Source: Mesostigma viride
Lineage: Eukaryota; Streptophyta; Mesostigmatophyceae; Mesostigmatales; Mesostigmataceae
Length of the DNA: 64,000 nucleotides
Direction: 5' to 3'
Assembly: GCA_009746045.1 (NCBI GenBank)
Contig: RPFO01000002.1
Location: 2,446,506 to 2,510,505, forward strand
The notes under the pieces are model-generated. The model worked only from the letters and a program-made list of their open reading frames with translations. It ran no database searches and was not told where the DNA came from. Shown here one piece after another: positions 11,907 to 23,311 of the stretch (position 1 is the stretch's first letter; each line of letters opens with the position of its first letter). The position numbers and the translations under genes were made by a program.

Positions 11907-14900
11907 ATGGGAAACAGCAGCAGTGCGTCGCCAACAACAAAGTCGTTTTCGAGAAAATACTCCGCGATTGCTCGCTCCCACTGTGATAACGCACCGACAA
12001 CCCCGCTGCATGAGGCCGCCAAGAGGGGTGATGTGCAGGTTGGTGTCCTAACAGTTGGCCTCCTTCGAGTTGGTTGGATGATCTTTCAGTTGGCAGGATG
12101 GCAAACCGTTCTTCTAGATATCTAGTTTAAGGGATCGTATATGTTCTGGGGCCACAGATGACCAAGAGGGGTGATGTGCAGGTTGGTGTCCGATCAGTTG
12201 GCCTCCTTCAAGGTGGTTGGATGATCTCTCAGTTGGCAGGATGGCAAACCGTTTTTCTAAATATCTAGTTCAAGGGATCGTAGGTGTTCTGGGGCCACGG
12301 ATGACCAAGTTTCGTGTCCCCAGGATGACCCTATACCCACAATGCAATGACAGCCCCCTAACAGTCCTGGCCCATGCTCTACCATCGGTGGCGTGGGGAT
12401 GCACCCATATGTGCTGTGCCATGAGGCGAGCATAACGGGGCTAGTTGAAGGCACCACACAAACTCGGGAGCTTGTAAGGTGCACATTAGTGGAAATTAAA
12501 GAGAAAGACAGGCAAATTGCAGCACTGAGAAATCGAAAATAGGGATGAATTCTCGTCGTTTACTGCCAAGAAAAAAAATCCACAAAACATTCCCACGGCA
12601 ATGCCAGTGCGGGGAACGGTTATTTGAGCAGAACCGAGAAGTTTACCTCCTATTGATGTGGTGCTGGGTAAGTGTTGGAAGCCGTAGTAGCAAGATCTGG
12701 CACCAGCGCTTGGCCTGGTATATATATATATATATATGTATATATTTTTTAAAATAACAGCACAGATGTCTGTTTGCCCTACGGTGCGGATCGAGGGATG
12801 GTCATGGCACAGCGGCCTGTTTCCGTCCTGTGCACAGCCTCATCTGCATGCCATTTGATGGTTGAGACACTAAAAGTGTTCTTAACACGAATTCTGCGTT
12901 TGGCTGGAGGCCTACTTGATGGCTATCAGTTTTGTGGAATAAAGCTCTGTGCGCAGGCGCGGCCAAGAAGAACGCGTACCCCGTGGTGATGATCGTAACA
13001 TGGAGAGGAGCTCTGCAGTAAGGCGTTTCAGGGGAAGTGTGACGTATAGCCTGTTGTGGAGCAGGGTGCCCCTTGTACCCTATAATATTCAGGCTGAACC
13101 TTTCCCACCATCTCTCGGCAGCGATGGGGGTTGGGGGCAGGCCGGTGCTGGCAGGCCAACGCTGCAAGCTTGGCATCTGCCATGCTGGAATGTCTTGCCA
13201 TTACCGAAGTATAAATAAGTCTGGGTGCGTACTATCCTGAGCGCAGCTGTTGCACGCGTGCAGCATGGTTCTGCTTCTAACCTATCTGCGGCCCACCTCC
13301 CCCGTTGTGCCGCATCGGACAGACGTTGACTGCATTGCTGCAAGCGGGAGCCCCTGTCGACATCCGCAACAAAAAGCGGCTGGTTCGTGCTCATGCCCCC
13401 CACGCGCAGCGCTGTCTTGTAAATGACAATTGGTCGCGCGTCCCAAGTATGAGGACGACCCGGTAGCTTGTCGAGCGTGGCGCGGTGCCTGTGTGGAGGA
13501 CCTCGGCCGAGCTTCTTGCTGGCCGCTCATGTCCCCGGCAGGCCCCATGCCACGCCTGGGACGTAGCCTGTTGTCTCGTTGCAAAAGCCCCCAAGGTGGG
13601 GCGGGGCATTGCTAGTGGCAAGGTGGGGCGGGGCATTGCTAGTGGCAAGGTGGGGCGGGGCATTGCTAGTGGCAAGGTGGGGCGGGGCATTGCTAGTGGC
13701 AAGGTGGGGCGAGGCGTTGCTAGTGGCAAGGTGGGGCGGGGCATTGCTAGTGGCAAGGTGGGGCGGGGCATTGCTAGTGGCAAGGTGGGGCGGGGCATTG
13801 CTAGTGGCAAGGTGGGGCGGGGCATTGCTGGTGGCAAGGTGGGGCGGGGCATTGCTAGTGGCAAGGTGGGGCGGGGCATTGCTAGTGGCAAGGTGGGGCG
13901 GGGCATTGCTGGTGGCAAGGTGGGGCGGGGCACTGCTAGTGGCAAGGTGGGGCGGGGCATTGCTAGTGGCAAGGTGGGGCGGGGCATTGCTGGTGGCAAG
14001 GTGGGGCGGGGCATTGCTAGTGGCAAGGTGGGGCGGGGCACTGCTAGTGGCAAGGTGGGGCGGGGCATTGCTGGTGGCAAGGTGGGGTGGGGCATTGCTA
14101 GTGGCAAGGTGGGGCGGGGCATTGCTGGTGGCAAGGTGGGGTGGGGCATTGCTAGTGGCAAGGTGGGGCGGGGCATTGCTGGTGGCAAGGTGGGGTGGGG
14201 CATTGCTAGTGGCAAGGTGGGGCGGGGCATTGCTGGTGGCAAGGTGGGGCGGGGCATTGCTGGTGGCAAGGTGGGGCGGGGCATTCTGCCAGCTGCGGAG
14301 AACAGTCAGCAGTCATCACGATTTGTGCCGAGTGACTGAGTAAGTGACCAGGCGACTTCTGGGCACAGCACGGCATGTGGCGCTGTCTTTACTCTGCATG
14401 AAATGGCGCTGTCAGGTTTTTCTCCTTGCTTGGAGTACCAGAAGTGCTGGATCTATTGGATTTGCTGCAGTGCCTTAATTGCCTGGAGTACCTAAGATGC
14501 ATGGAATACCTTGGAGTTGATGGAGTTGCTCATCTTGCTGGAGTCTGCTGGAATAGCTGGTATGGCTGCTTCATCTGAAATAACGGGGTCATGCGTAGGT
14601 GGGGGCGCAACATGTAGAGTTGGGCCACAGGGGAGCTTCCTTCGGCCCATGTACCTTGGGCCATCTGCGTCTCTCTCTCCACCACTGCTGTGATGCGATG
14701 ATGAGTGGTCCCGTTGTCCAATGGTGACTTACAAGATTATCACTGCCTTTCGTGTCGGTGCGTGGCAGACGGCGCTCATGCTGGCGTCCAACCAGGGCCA
14801 CGAGGAGTGTGTCAAGGTGCTGCTCAAGGCAGGCGCAAAGGTATGCTCTCGCGTGGACGTGGCTCGCAACGCTATCGAAAGGGGCATTTTCTCCAGTTAG

Positions 14901-17900
14901 CAAGGGAGCATGCGCCATCAGACACAGCAACGTGCAAAACAGACAGTCGTGCGCTAGTTTGCCGATCCCGCGCCAATCTCACCTGTTATTTCTGCAGCGT
15001 GGCTTTCCAGTTGTGAGGGACCCAAGCAGCTGTTGTCATTGTCATGGCGTAACGCATCGGCGTGGGGGCGCAGGCCTTCGTGCAAGCCTGTGCCACATGT
15101 ATCGCTGCTGTCGCTGCCGCCGCGACCATGACTGCCAATACCACCAGCCATGACAACTGGTATTGGCACTACTGGTATAGTACGGACATCGAATACTCCA
15201 CCCACGCCATCGACACCAACGCTAACACCACCAATGCTTGCCCCCCCCCCGCCGTCGTGCGGTTTTGCACCCTCCCCAGCCGCTGGCCGCACAACCAGAG
15301 ACGCACCTGACGGCCCTGCACATGGCGGCCAAGGCCGGGCAGGCGGCCGTGGTGCGACAGTTGCTGGGCACCCTGGACGTTGTGCGCGCGACCACGCACG
15401 CCAGCAAGGAGCCCGGGAAGGATCCGTTCGTTGTCATCGAGTGGGGGCAGGGCTCCGCACGGCGCCGTCGTGTCATCAGCGCAAAGGAGTACGAGAACTC
15501 CACGCTGGCCGCAGGGGGCCCTGCGGCGGGGGGGCGACTGGCTCGCTCCGCGTCCTATGCCATCCCGGCGGCGGGGGGCACCCTGAGGGAGGGTAGTGGC
15601 GACACGGACGCGGCTTGTGCGGGGGAGGGTGGTGTGGTGGCCAGGGGAGTGGGGGTTCTGTCCGCCAGCCTGGGCCAACCCAACTCGGGGGGGAGGGTGG
15701 AGACGACGGCGCGGGGGAGGACGAGGTGGGGAACATCCACCGAGCACACCTGCGCCAGATGAGCGAGCTGCTGGTGTATGACGAATGGTGGGTAGGGCAG
15801 CAGGGGCGCGGTATACTTGCTGGCAGCCTGGCGTGTCTTAGGAGAAGGATTGGCAGTGCTTGTGGCAGATGATGGAGCTTCTTTGTTCTCGACATGTGGG
15901 TATCGTTGGAAGGTCCCTGCACCTGACGCGTGGGACAACTGCTACCGTAGTGGCTGAAATACATTGCGAATAAATCTTTTCGAATGACCCCCCGAAAAGT
16001 GCTAAAATAATACTTCAATTTACCCCGTAAAGTATGAAAACCGGGAGGCGCTACACCTGTTTCTGGCTGCAGGCCGCGGCGCAGCTAGATGAAGTGGAGC
16101 GCCGCGCCGCGTCGCGCCAGATTGAGAACGCGTTCAATTAGGGGCCCTGTTAGCACTGATTAGGGCCTTATGTCATACTGGTACTCACTTAATTGTCAGG
16201 TAGGAACTGCGCTTGGTGGGTAATTAATCAACTTGATAGGTTAGAATCCAAGTCAGACACTGAACTAGGTGCCCTAATGTAAACAAGCTCCCGGGCTCGA
16301 AGTTTACCTAACCCGGGCTGAGCTTTCCCCGTAAAGTGTCAAAACCATGCAAAAAAACCCTCGGAAAATTATTTATTCGCAATGTGATTTCAGCCACTAC
16401 GGTATACGCAGGCCGACAGCCCATGCTTGACGAATGGTGAGGATGCTATGATAGATGGCATCGGGTGTACGGCTAGCTCATTGTGTGACAAATGATGAGC
16501 ATTTTAGGGCTTGTGACAAAGGATGAGCATTTTAGGGCTTGTGTGGTTGAAAAGGTAAATTGATGTATAGGCCAATGGAATGGTGAGGTCTCTGGGAGGC
16601 AAACCTTAGTACCTACTACTATGGAAGTTCATAGCATGGCAGTAGGGTGAGCCGCCAGGATAAGCGGCCAATATGTGCCCAGATTGGCTGGCGTAATCTG
16701 GAAGCCAGGATAAACGCACTTTTGAAAGCCTCCTTTCTGTTTAGTTGTTAGATGGGAAGCTGAGCTGGCATATGCCTTTGTTTGGTGCCCCACAGGGGCA
16801 AGACGCTGTGGATCAACATGCGCGCCAGGGGGGGCGAGTCCCCCCTGATCATGGCCGCGGGTGCAGGCGCTCCCGCCGTTGTGCGGCTGCTGCTGCAGGC
16901 GGGCGCCAAGCTGCACGCCATCACCCTGGACCCTGTGGATGGGGAGGACGTATCGCGGCACCGCATGTTCAGCCTGGGTGGGTGCGCAGGGCTACCTTTT
17001 GATTCCGGTGTTGTTATGCAACCTTCTTGTTGTGTGTCATCACAGGGTAGCAGCCATGTGTTTGCGGTTGGTGGGGGCTTGCCATGGGCTGCTTACCCCA
17101 CATGGTGCTGTGCACGTGAGGGCACTGCGTCATGGTCACATGCTTTGCGCCATTTGCTGCGTCATGTGCTGCTTGCTGCTTCTCACGTGTGGTTGGAAAG
17201 GCCCTCCCAGCGATCGCGTGGAGGTTGCCAGCTGTGCGGGAATGCACGATATTCTGCACCCGTGCAAACACTGGGAGCTCATGGCCTGCATCCAGTCTAC
17301 ATGCAACATGCTAAACGCTATACCCTGAGCTTCACCCCTGTAACCATGTCCGTGTTGCTGTAGTACCTCCACCTGACTTGCATGTGCTAGCGTATGTGTT
17401 TCCCTCCCTTTTCCTGGGGCCACATCCTCACACCATGACTCACAGGGGAGAAGAGCACTCCAGTTGAAACTGTCACACTCGTGTGCACCCGCACGGCCTG
17501 CCACCGCCTCAACATCCGCATGCTGGCACGTGCACCACAATTGTCGATACTCTGCTTGTCCATGTTGCGTTGTTCTTCCATTTCTGGCGGCAGGCACGGG
17601 CAACACAGCGCTCCACTACGCAGCAGCGGGCGGCAGCAAGGACTGTGTACAGCTACTGCTGCTTTACGGGGCCGATGCTACCGCCCGCAACGATGACAAC
17701 CGTACGCCGCTGGACCTCTGCCGGGTACGTCCCCAGTGTCAGGCCCTGTGTCATGCGGGCTTTTGTGGGTGGGCCTACTGTTGATTTGCGTGCAAGCTCT
17801 TGCAAGTGCTGCTGGCTTGCTGAGGGTGGCAAGCTTACGTATGCTTGGCATAACATACTTAGCATGGCTGTGCCCAATCCAGTGTCCATGATAGTATTCG

Positions 17901-18509
17901 ATGATATTCTGCGTGTCAACGCACAATAACCTTTGATCCTGGCATGTTTAACAAACCTCAGCACTTTGTCCCTATCATCTGCGCCCATGAGTCGACACTT
18001 TCGGTAGTTCTTGCAGGTCACATGTCTCTAAACTTTTAGCCATGGATTGTACACCGTGTTTAGTTCGAAACTACCAACAGCTTTTGTCAAAGGCAGTTTT
18101 AATGGTTTTTCCTGGTTATCGCTGTTACTTGCGACACTTGCGCGACCAGGCCTTTGGAAAGCAGCACCTGGAGGGCATTCTGGGAGACCCGGTCATGCTG
18201 CGCCTCCTGACGGAAGGGGCAGAAGTGCCCCGTACGGTGCACCTGGCCAAGGTCAAGAAAAAGAGTTGGCGGCCACCGAAGGCGCCGACCGCAAAGGATG
18301 CCACTGAGCGTGGTCTCTCGTCATCAGCGGAGTACCATGACGTGACTAGTAAAGCTGGCCAGCAATGGCAGGCCAGCAGCGCAAGTAGCAAAGCTCCGAA
18401 TGCAGCTCAGGATGATGACGTGATTGAGAGCCGATCACCAGAGGAAGCTGTCCATCGAGGGCATGCCAGCACAAGCCGGATGCTAGCCCGTAGTCAGTCT
18501 TACTTCTAG
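11907..18509 (+). CDS. Ankyrin-repeat protein with candidate N-myristoylation site (7 exons)
   Basis: Exons: 11907-12038, 13323-13382, 14769-14840, 15280-15787, 16796-16977, 17594-17724, 18150-18509 (TAG). Repeats seen: TPLHEAAKRGD, then TLTALLQAGAPVD (exon 2), TALMLASNQGHEECVKVLL (exon 3), LTALHMAAKAG (exon 4), SPLIMAAGAG (exon 5) and TALHYAAAGGSKDCVQLLL (exon 6). Exon joins restore ankyrin spacing, for example RNKKRL|TALMLA and VYDEW|GKTLWIN. The MGNSSS start suits N-myristoylation. The C-terminal exon is polar and low-complexity (ends SRMLARSQSYF) with no RING seen. Ankyrin order resembles plant XB3-type proteins, but function is not assigned. Exon 4 is one base out of register: its start frame (PLAAQPETHLTALHM) and end frame (EDEVGNIHRAHLRQMSELL) differ. 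So there is either a small unrecognised intron or an indel near 15,590-15,700. TGTAA at 18727 is a possible poly(A) signal. Confidence 0.8.
12019..12306. repeat. ~143-bp tandem duplication covering the ankyrin exon 1 end and donor
   Basis: AAGAGGGGTGATGTGCAGGT (exon 1 end plus donor GT) and the following ~120 bases recur from about 12163 with a few substitutions. The second copy therefore holds a duplicated 5' splice site inside intron 1. Confidence 0.88.
12719..12747. repeat. (TA)n microsatellite
   Basis: Uninterrupted TA dinucleotides followed by TGTATATATTTTTTAAAA, inside ankyrin-gene intron 1. Confidence 0.9.
13590..14283. repeat. 27-bp minisatellite, ~26 copies, in ankyrin intron 2
   Basis: Unit GGCAAGGTGGGGCGGGGCAT plus TGCTAGT, with A/G variation in TGCT(A/G)GT and occasional GGGGTGGGG. 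Towards the right end, units alternate regularly between AGT/GGCGGGG and GGT/GGTGGGG forms, implying a 54-bp higher-order unit. It lies between exon 2 (ends 13382) and exon 3 (starts 14769). Confidence 0.95.
15945..16402. mobile_element. 458-bp MITE with TIRs and TA flanks in ankyrin intron 4
   Basis: Left terminus CCGTAGTGGCTGAAAT...GCGAATAAAT is inverted at the right end (ATTTATTCGCAATG...CCACTACGG), and TA lies outside each end (15943-44, 16403-04), as expected for Tc1/mariner-like insertion. A sub-terminal CCCCGTAAAGT motif occurs near both ends, in direct orientation. The interior holds an acceptor-like CTGGCTGCAG followed by a 22-codon frame ending TAG at 16141. No transposase. Confidence 0.75.
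16484..16539. repeat. 28-bp tandem duplication
   Basis: Two copies of TGTGACAAAKGATGAGCATT plus TTAGGGCT, differing at one base, in ankyrin intron 4. Confidence 0.9.
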
Positions 18510-19929
18510 TGGGTCCAGCTGGATGACACTCAGCGTAGGGCTGGGCCACCAGAAAGCCTTTCTGTGTGTGTGCTGATCTCATCTGCACTGGCCGTACAAA
18601 TATATCTAGATATCCAAACGCCTCTTTATGATACGGCAGCTGGAGATCAGGTGGAATCTCAAGCGCTTGAACTATAGATGTAGATAGCTATTTAGAGCGT
18701 GTGGTAGAATCTGTTTAAAATTTCGTTGTAACTGCATCGACCCCTAATACTCAACAAGTACTTGTGTGTCATGCGCATGGGCATGCTACGGAGTACTTTT
18801 AATTAATTAATCAATAGCGTGAAGGATGTGTTTGCATTGTTAAACTAGTAAATCCTAACGCAATTCGCCGATTTTCACAAGATTTCCGTCATTATGGGTA
18901 AGACACCGACAGTCCAGGCTCGATGGCCGGATCGATGCGCGTCTCATCTTTCCATGCATATATGGAAGGTTGGTCGATCTTTCTTGCACCGCTGGGCAAT
19001 TAATGGACATTGCTGGTAACGGTACGATCCCGTGCGTAGCGTCCCCTTATAAATTTTTGCTTGTCGACGCAAGTTTTCGCCTTCTTTCCCTGCAGTTAGC
19101 GCCAGGTAGCATGCCATTCCGTGATGCGCATCACCGGCCAGATTCCTGGCAGCTTTCAGTGACTTTATCTACGTTGAATTGCTGCATGGGACGTGTCAAA
19201 TCGTGAGCCTTGGCATGTTGGCAAGCTGACAGTCAGGGATTTGTCGAGTGGTTTCTTGGAAGGAGCTCGATAAAAACACTTAGTTTTGTATGAACATTGA
19301 CGCATCCTTTCTTAGCAGCGGCTTCCGAGTGTGCTTAGAGGCTCACAAGGTTGAGGTTGTTTCCGCAAAAAAAAAAGCGCTGAAAAGAAAGGCGAGTATA
19401 GTGGATGTTCTGAGGGGCATCTTGCCCGCATGGGTGGAATGTACTGCATGTAATTAAGTATAGGGGATAATGCATTGTTTTCTTGGCCTCTCTCCCACTG
19501 AATTATGGGACTGTCAGCCCCGTCATATGCTAGCGAGGCAAAGTAACCATACATGTGGTAAGAAGCCCTGGCACGCAGCATTTATGATAATAAGTGCATC
19601 CTCTGTGGACTGTCTGTTGTTCCCCTTGGTTGGGCTGTCAGTGGATATATGGCTTCTAGGGTCTATTAACTATTTGCATTGGACACCTTGGTTTTGGTAT
19701 GATGCTCACAACATAAAGCGGTGACTCTCAGTGAATGAGTTCCAAGCCTATCTGTGGCCACTGCATGGACCATGGGGCAGCCCTGCTGCACCCGCTATCT
19801 ATGCTTTGCGGCTATGTTGAAGCTTTATTGCACCCATGCAGGGGATGCCGGATCGTTTCGACGGGTCCGATTGTGCACGGCTGTGGCATGTCTGTACATG
19901 GCATGAGGTAACGGGGGGGGGTCTCTGCC
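18510..19929. other. Intergenic, no gene seen
   Basis: 3' flank of the ankyrin gene. Short open frames have no recognisable similarity or splice context. A stretch near 19775-19850 (ATGGGGCAGCCCTGCTGCA...) is a diverged copy of one near 23475-23530. Confidence 0.5.
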
Positions 19930-20181
19930 AGTTAGCTCTAAATAGCTCCGGACCTGTTGCCGCAGTTGACAAAAGGTTCCGGAGCTATTTAGCTAACTAA
20001 AACCTGGCCTCGTGGAGCTAGGAGGCATCGAAGAGCCCGAGACATCTGCCTGGGCCGCTGAGCACCGTCGCAAATATGTTGCGCCGAACATGCCTCAGTG
20101 AGGATTCGAACCCCTGACCTCCAAGCTCCGGACCTGTTGCAGCAGGTGGCAAAAAGGTTCCAGAGCTATTTAGAGCTAACT
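19930..20181. mobile_element. 252-bp MITE with 5-bp target duplication
   Basis: Ends AGTTAGCTCTAAATAGCTC and its reverse complement, with CTGCC directly repeated outside (19925-19929, 20182-20186). Each end folds on itself: the CTCCGGACCTGTTG arm is followed by GGTTCCGGAGCTATTTAG. On the minus strand it carries GGGTTCGAATCC (20102-20113), a perfect tRNA T-arm/B-box, but no complete tRNA can be folded, so a tRNA-derived relic is likely. Confidence 0.8.
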
Positions 20182-21867
20182 CTGCCCCCTGCCCGCTGTG
20201 CACACTCAGGGCCTTAACCCTTGATGGTACTGAATGATATTTGTACTTTAAACATTAGATGGTACTGACTGATATTTAAAGCGGGCAGTACCAACTGTCC
20301 GCTACAAATAGCGGACAGTTGGCTGGGAGCATAACGCGAATGCCAGTAGGTATTTCCGTGATATTTTTAGCAAGGCGTCTTCAGCTAGATGTGTACTACG
20401 TCCCGTACCGAAACATCACTAAATTCTGACAAGTACACAGGGACTAATTATTGACCAAAGTACAGGGGGTACCCTTTTCAATGGGACGAAAACGTGAATG
20501 TAAAATATTGACATCAGTGCAGATTTGCCGCCATGGCGGTGCAGAAAACTGACTGGCGCAGGAGCGTCGATGCATGGATTCGTTCCAAAATTTGTAGGCA
20601 CACTTTATACGTCATAAGGATGCTATAGATCTAGTTGCGCAACCTCTAACGAGGCGCGCAATCATCTCGGGCTGGTTTTTATATTGCGTCAACACGCGTT
20701 CACTACCACTGGGATGCCGATGAAGCTAGCACTTGGTATTTGCCGTTTTATCATTGAATATTTCGCAACGAGTAACTTTCTTATGATGTATATCGCATAG
20801 TTCATCAGCGCTGTGGGCCAGAGAAGCCTCGGGGCATCGTTTCTGTCATGAGCTTGCTACCTGTCAGACAGCCTTTTTTGTGGTAGTTGGACCTGGCGCA
20901 GTTTGCAGTCCCTGCCGCTGCCGTGAAGGAGGTAAAGTGGTTTTATCGTTCGGTAAGTAATCCCGGACTTATTATTAGGTTTCGTGGTGTTTAAGTTCCC
21001 TCCTTACTACTTTTATGTAATGGTTTGTCGTGGTGGCTGTGTACAACCATTTCGCCCAGTTTATCATCCGTTTTGTTCATGGTTAGCTGCGTCTTCATTC
21101 TATATACTAGAGTAACGATCGATGTAATGCTTAAATATGTTGTGCATGGTATTGTGATGGGTTTTCTTGCCAACATTCTTTGGAAAGATGGTATCTTGGC
21201 CAGGTTTTGGTTAGCTTTTTGGTTTTGTTAGTAGAGGACACCCCATAGCCAGTTAGCAGCTAGTATGATAAAGCCCAGCATACAGGGAGCACTAGCTAGC
21301 ATTGTCATTGAGCTAGGCTTACTTGCACTTGTTTATTACAGCATCAGCACAAGAAAAAAGTGAGCATCGTGTTTGGCTTGTGTGGTTTCAAGGGTGTGCC
21401 CTTACCATGCTATGATACGTACAAATGTGACTGTGCATAGGTGTGGTTACCTATCTTTATATGCTATGATGGATGTTCTGCAGCCTGGACAGGATGTAAT
21501 TAGCATGTTTGATCATCCATGATGTTTTTTGTTGCTAGGGGATAAGAATTTAGCTTTGTAATGCTAGCAAGCGTCACCAGCCAAACGGTCCGCTATTTGT
21601 AGCAGGCACTTATTTTTAGAGCTTGCAGCTGGGTCCCTGGGACACCCCATGATGTCAGTGTTCAGAGGCCCTTACTGGCTTCCCATTCAACTGCCTTGGC
21701 AAGACCAGGACCAACAAACGTGATTTGACATCCAATATTGCATTATATGTGTCTCTTGTCTCGCACCCTGCGCACCCCCTGCCAGGGGTGCTATATTTAG
21801 CACCCATAGGACATTGCAATATGACCAATGACATGACCCCCAAGGAGGTCCATATATAGGAGGCCCT
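20182..21867. other. Intergenic, hairpin at 20291-20322
   Basis: No gene recognised. A perfect inverted repeat CCAACTGTCCGCT - 6 bases - AGCGGACAGTTGG lies at 20291-20322. Related CGGTCCGCTATTTGTAGC is at about 21588-21605. Otherwise AT-rich with no visible structure. Confidence 0.6.
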
Positions 21868-22887
21868 TTGCCCTTCGTCACCGCCATCCAGGAGGCCTAT
21901 GCTGAGATCCAGCAGGCCTGTTCTCCCGTCCGTGCCGCTCAGGCGGTACAGCGCCACCTCCCTCGCGGCACTCCCTCGGTCGCCTCCGTTCAATCTCCCG
22001 CCGCATTCCCTGCTCGCGTCATCGATAAACACCAGAAAACCTACGCGGGTATTCTGCACACGGCTGATTGGATGGCTCTTTTCGCGGACCTCAACGCCCA
22101 GGGACGTGCGTGGCTGTTCTCGCTTTCCTTGCGGAGTGTGGGCTCGGCGTACAGGCTTCGTGCTCTTCCTATGGCCCCCCCATTCGCCTTAGCTCCCAGC
22201 CACTACTCGGTGGCGCTCCGGCACCAGCTATTTGCCCCGCAGCCTCTTGTTCCGGCCGGGCGGCCTTGCGGTAGCTGTGGGCAGCCGCTGGATCCCACGG
22301 GGACTCACTACCTTGCCTGCATGGGGGGCCAACAGAATCAGAATTGGTATTTGTATTTGCACACTGTCCTCCTGACGGCGGTGCTCGCCATGATTCGGTC
22401 GGTTTTTCCCCACGCGAACATCCGGTCCGAGGATGCGGATGGCGCTGCCTTCTATTCCCCCAACCACCGGCCTGACATCGTGGTGCTGGACTTTGAGGGC
22501 GGTGGCCGGCATCTGCTTATCGACGTTTCGGTGGCGCGGCCCTTGGCTCTTAGCCACGTGGCTGGGGCCTCCCTCACGGCAGGTTACACGGCGGACCGGG
22601 CGGAGCGGGCCAAGCTCCTGGCCTACGGCGACGTCGGGCACCATCGTGTGGTGCCCTTTGTCCTGGAGGACTTTGGGGCCATGGGGCCCCTGACCTCCGC
22701 CTTCTTCAAGGAGTGTTGCCGGCTCCGGGAGGACCGGCTGGACCTGGAGGGCCAGCGGGCCCCATGGTCGGCGCGGACCTGGACGTCATATTGGCGTCAG
22801 CGCTTGTCGGTGGCGCTGACTCGGGCCATGGCTGACATCATGCTCCGCCGTACGCGGGCTGATTTTGCGGTGCAGCAGGGCTATTAG
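21868..22887 (+). pseudogene. 5'-truncated non-LTR retrotransposon ORF with restriction-like endonuclease
   Basis: An open frame of ~339 codons without a convincing ATG at its start, so read as the C-terminal part of a retrotransposon polyprotein. Zinc-knuckle-like CGSCGQPLDPTGTHYLAC lies at residues ~136-153. It is followed by RPDIVVLDFEGGGRHLLIDV and downstream A..K..AY, the PD-(D/E)XK pattern of the restriction-like endonucleases in R2/Dualen-type elements. Reverse transcriptase is absent. Stop TAG at 22885, then a 3' UTR to ~23030 ending TAATTATATATTTTTAATAT. Family assignment is inference. Confidence 0.65.
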
Positions 22888-23039
22888 GTTCCTCCCGTTA
22901 GGCGTTTCCATTGGTCTTATCGTAGTATAGAGCTTTGACATGGCTCTGTATATAGGTTTATAGCTGGGCGTTTGCTTTGGTTTGAGTGATTTCACTCTGC
23001 TGTAAGTAATTATATATTTTTAATATATATGTGTGCGGA

Positions 23040-23311
23040 CCCATGGTCGGCGCGGACCTGGACGTCATATTGGCGTCAGCGCTTGTCGGTGGCGCTGACT
23101 CGGGCCATGGCTGACATCATGCTCCGCCGTACGCGGGCTGATTTTGCGGTGCAGCAGGGCTATCAGGTTCCTCCCGTTAGGCGTTTCCATTGGTCTTATC
23201 GTAGTATAGAGCTTTGACATGGCTCTGTATATAGGTTTATAGCTGGGCGTTTGCTTTGGTTTGAGTGATTTCACTCTGCTGTAAGTAATTATATTATTAA
23301 TATATATGTGT
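23040..23311 (+). mobile_element. Second, tandem copy of the same retrotransposon 3' end
   Basis: Repeats 22762-23030 at an offset of 278 bases, starting CCCATGGTCGGCGCGGACCT and ending in the same AT-rich tail. TAG is changed to CAG in the frame's terminal codon, so the frame reads on. A third, shorter copy is at 59168. Confidence 0.9.

Noticed and set aside
13391..14343. Frames of 254-297 codons such as GGALLVARW or RPTLPLAMP repeats
   Set aside because: Same cause; located in ankyrin intron 2.
20090..20170. tRNA gene on the minus strand
   Set aside because: Only the T-arm/B-box is present; no acceptor, D-arm or anticodon arm can be paired.
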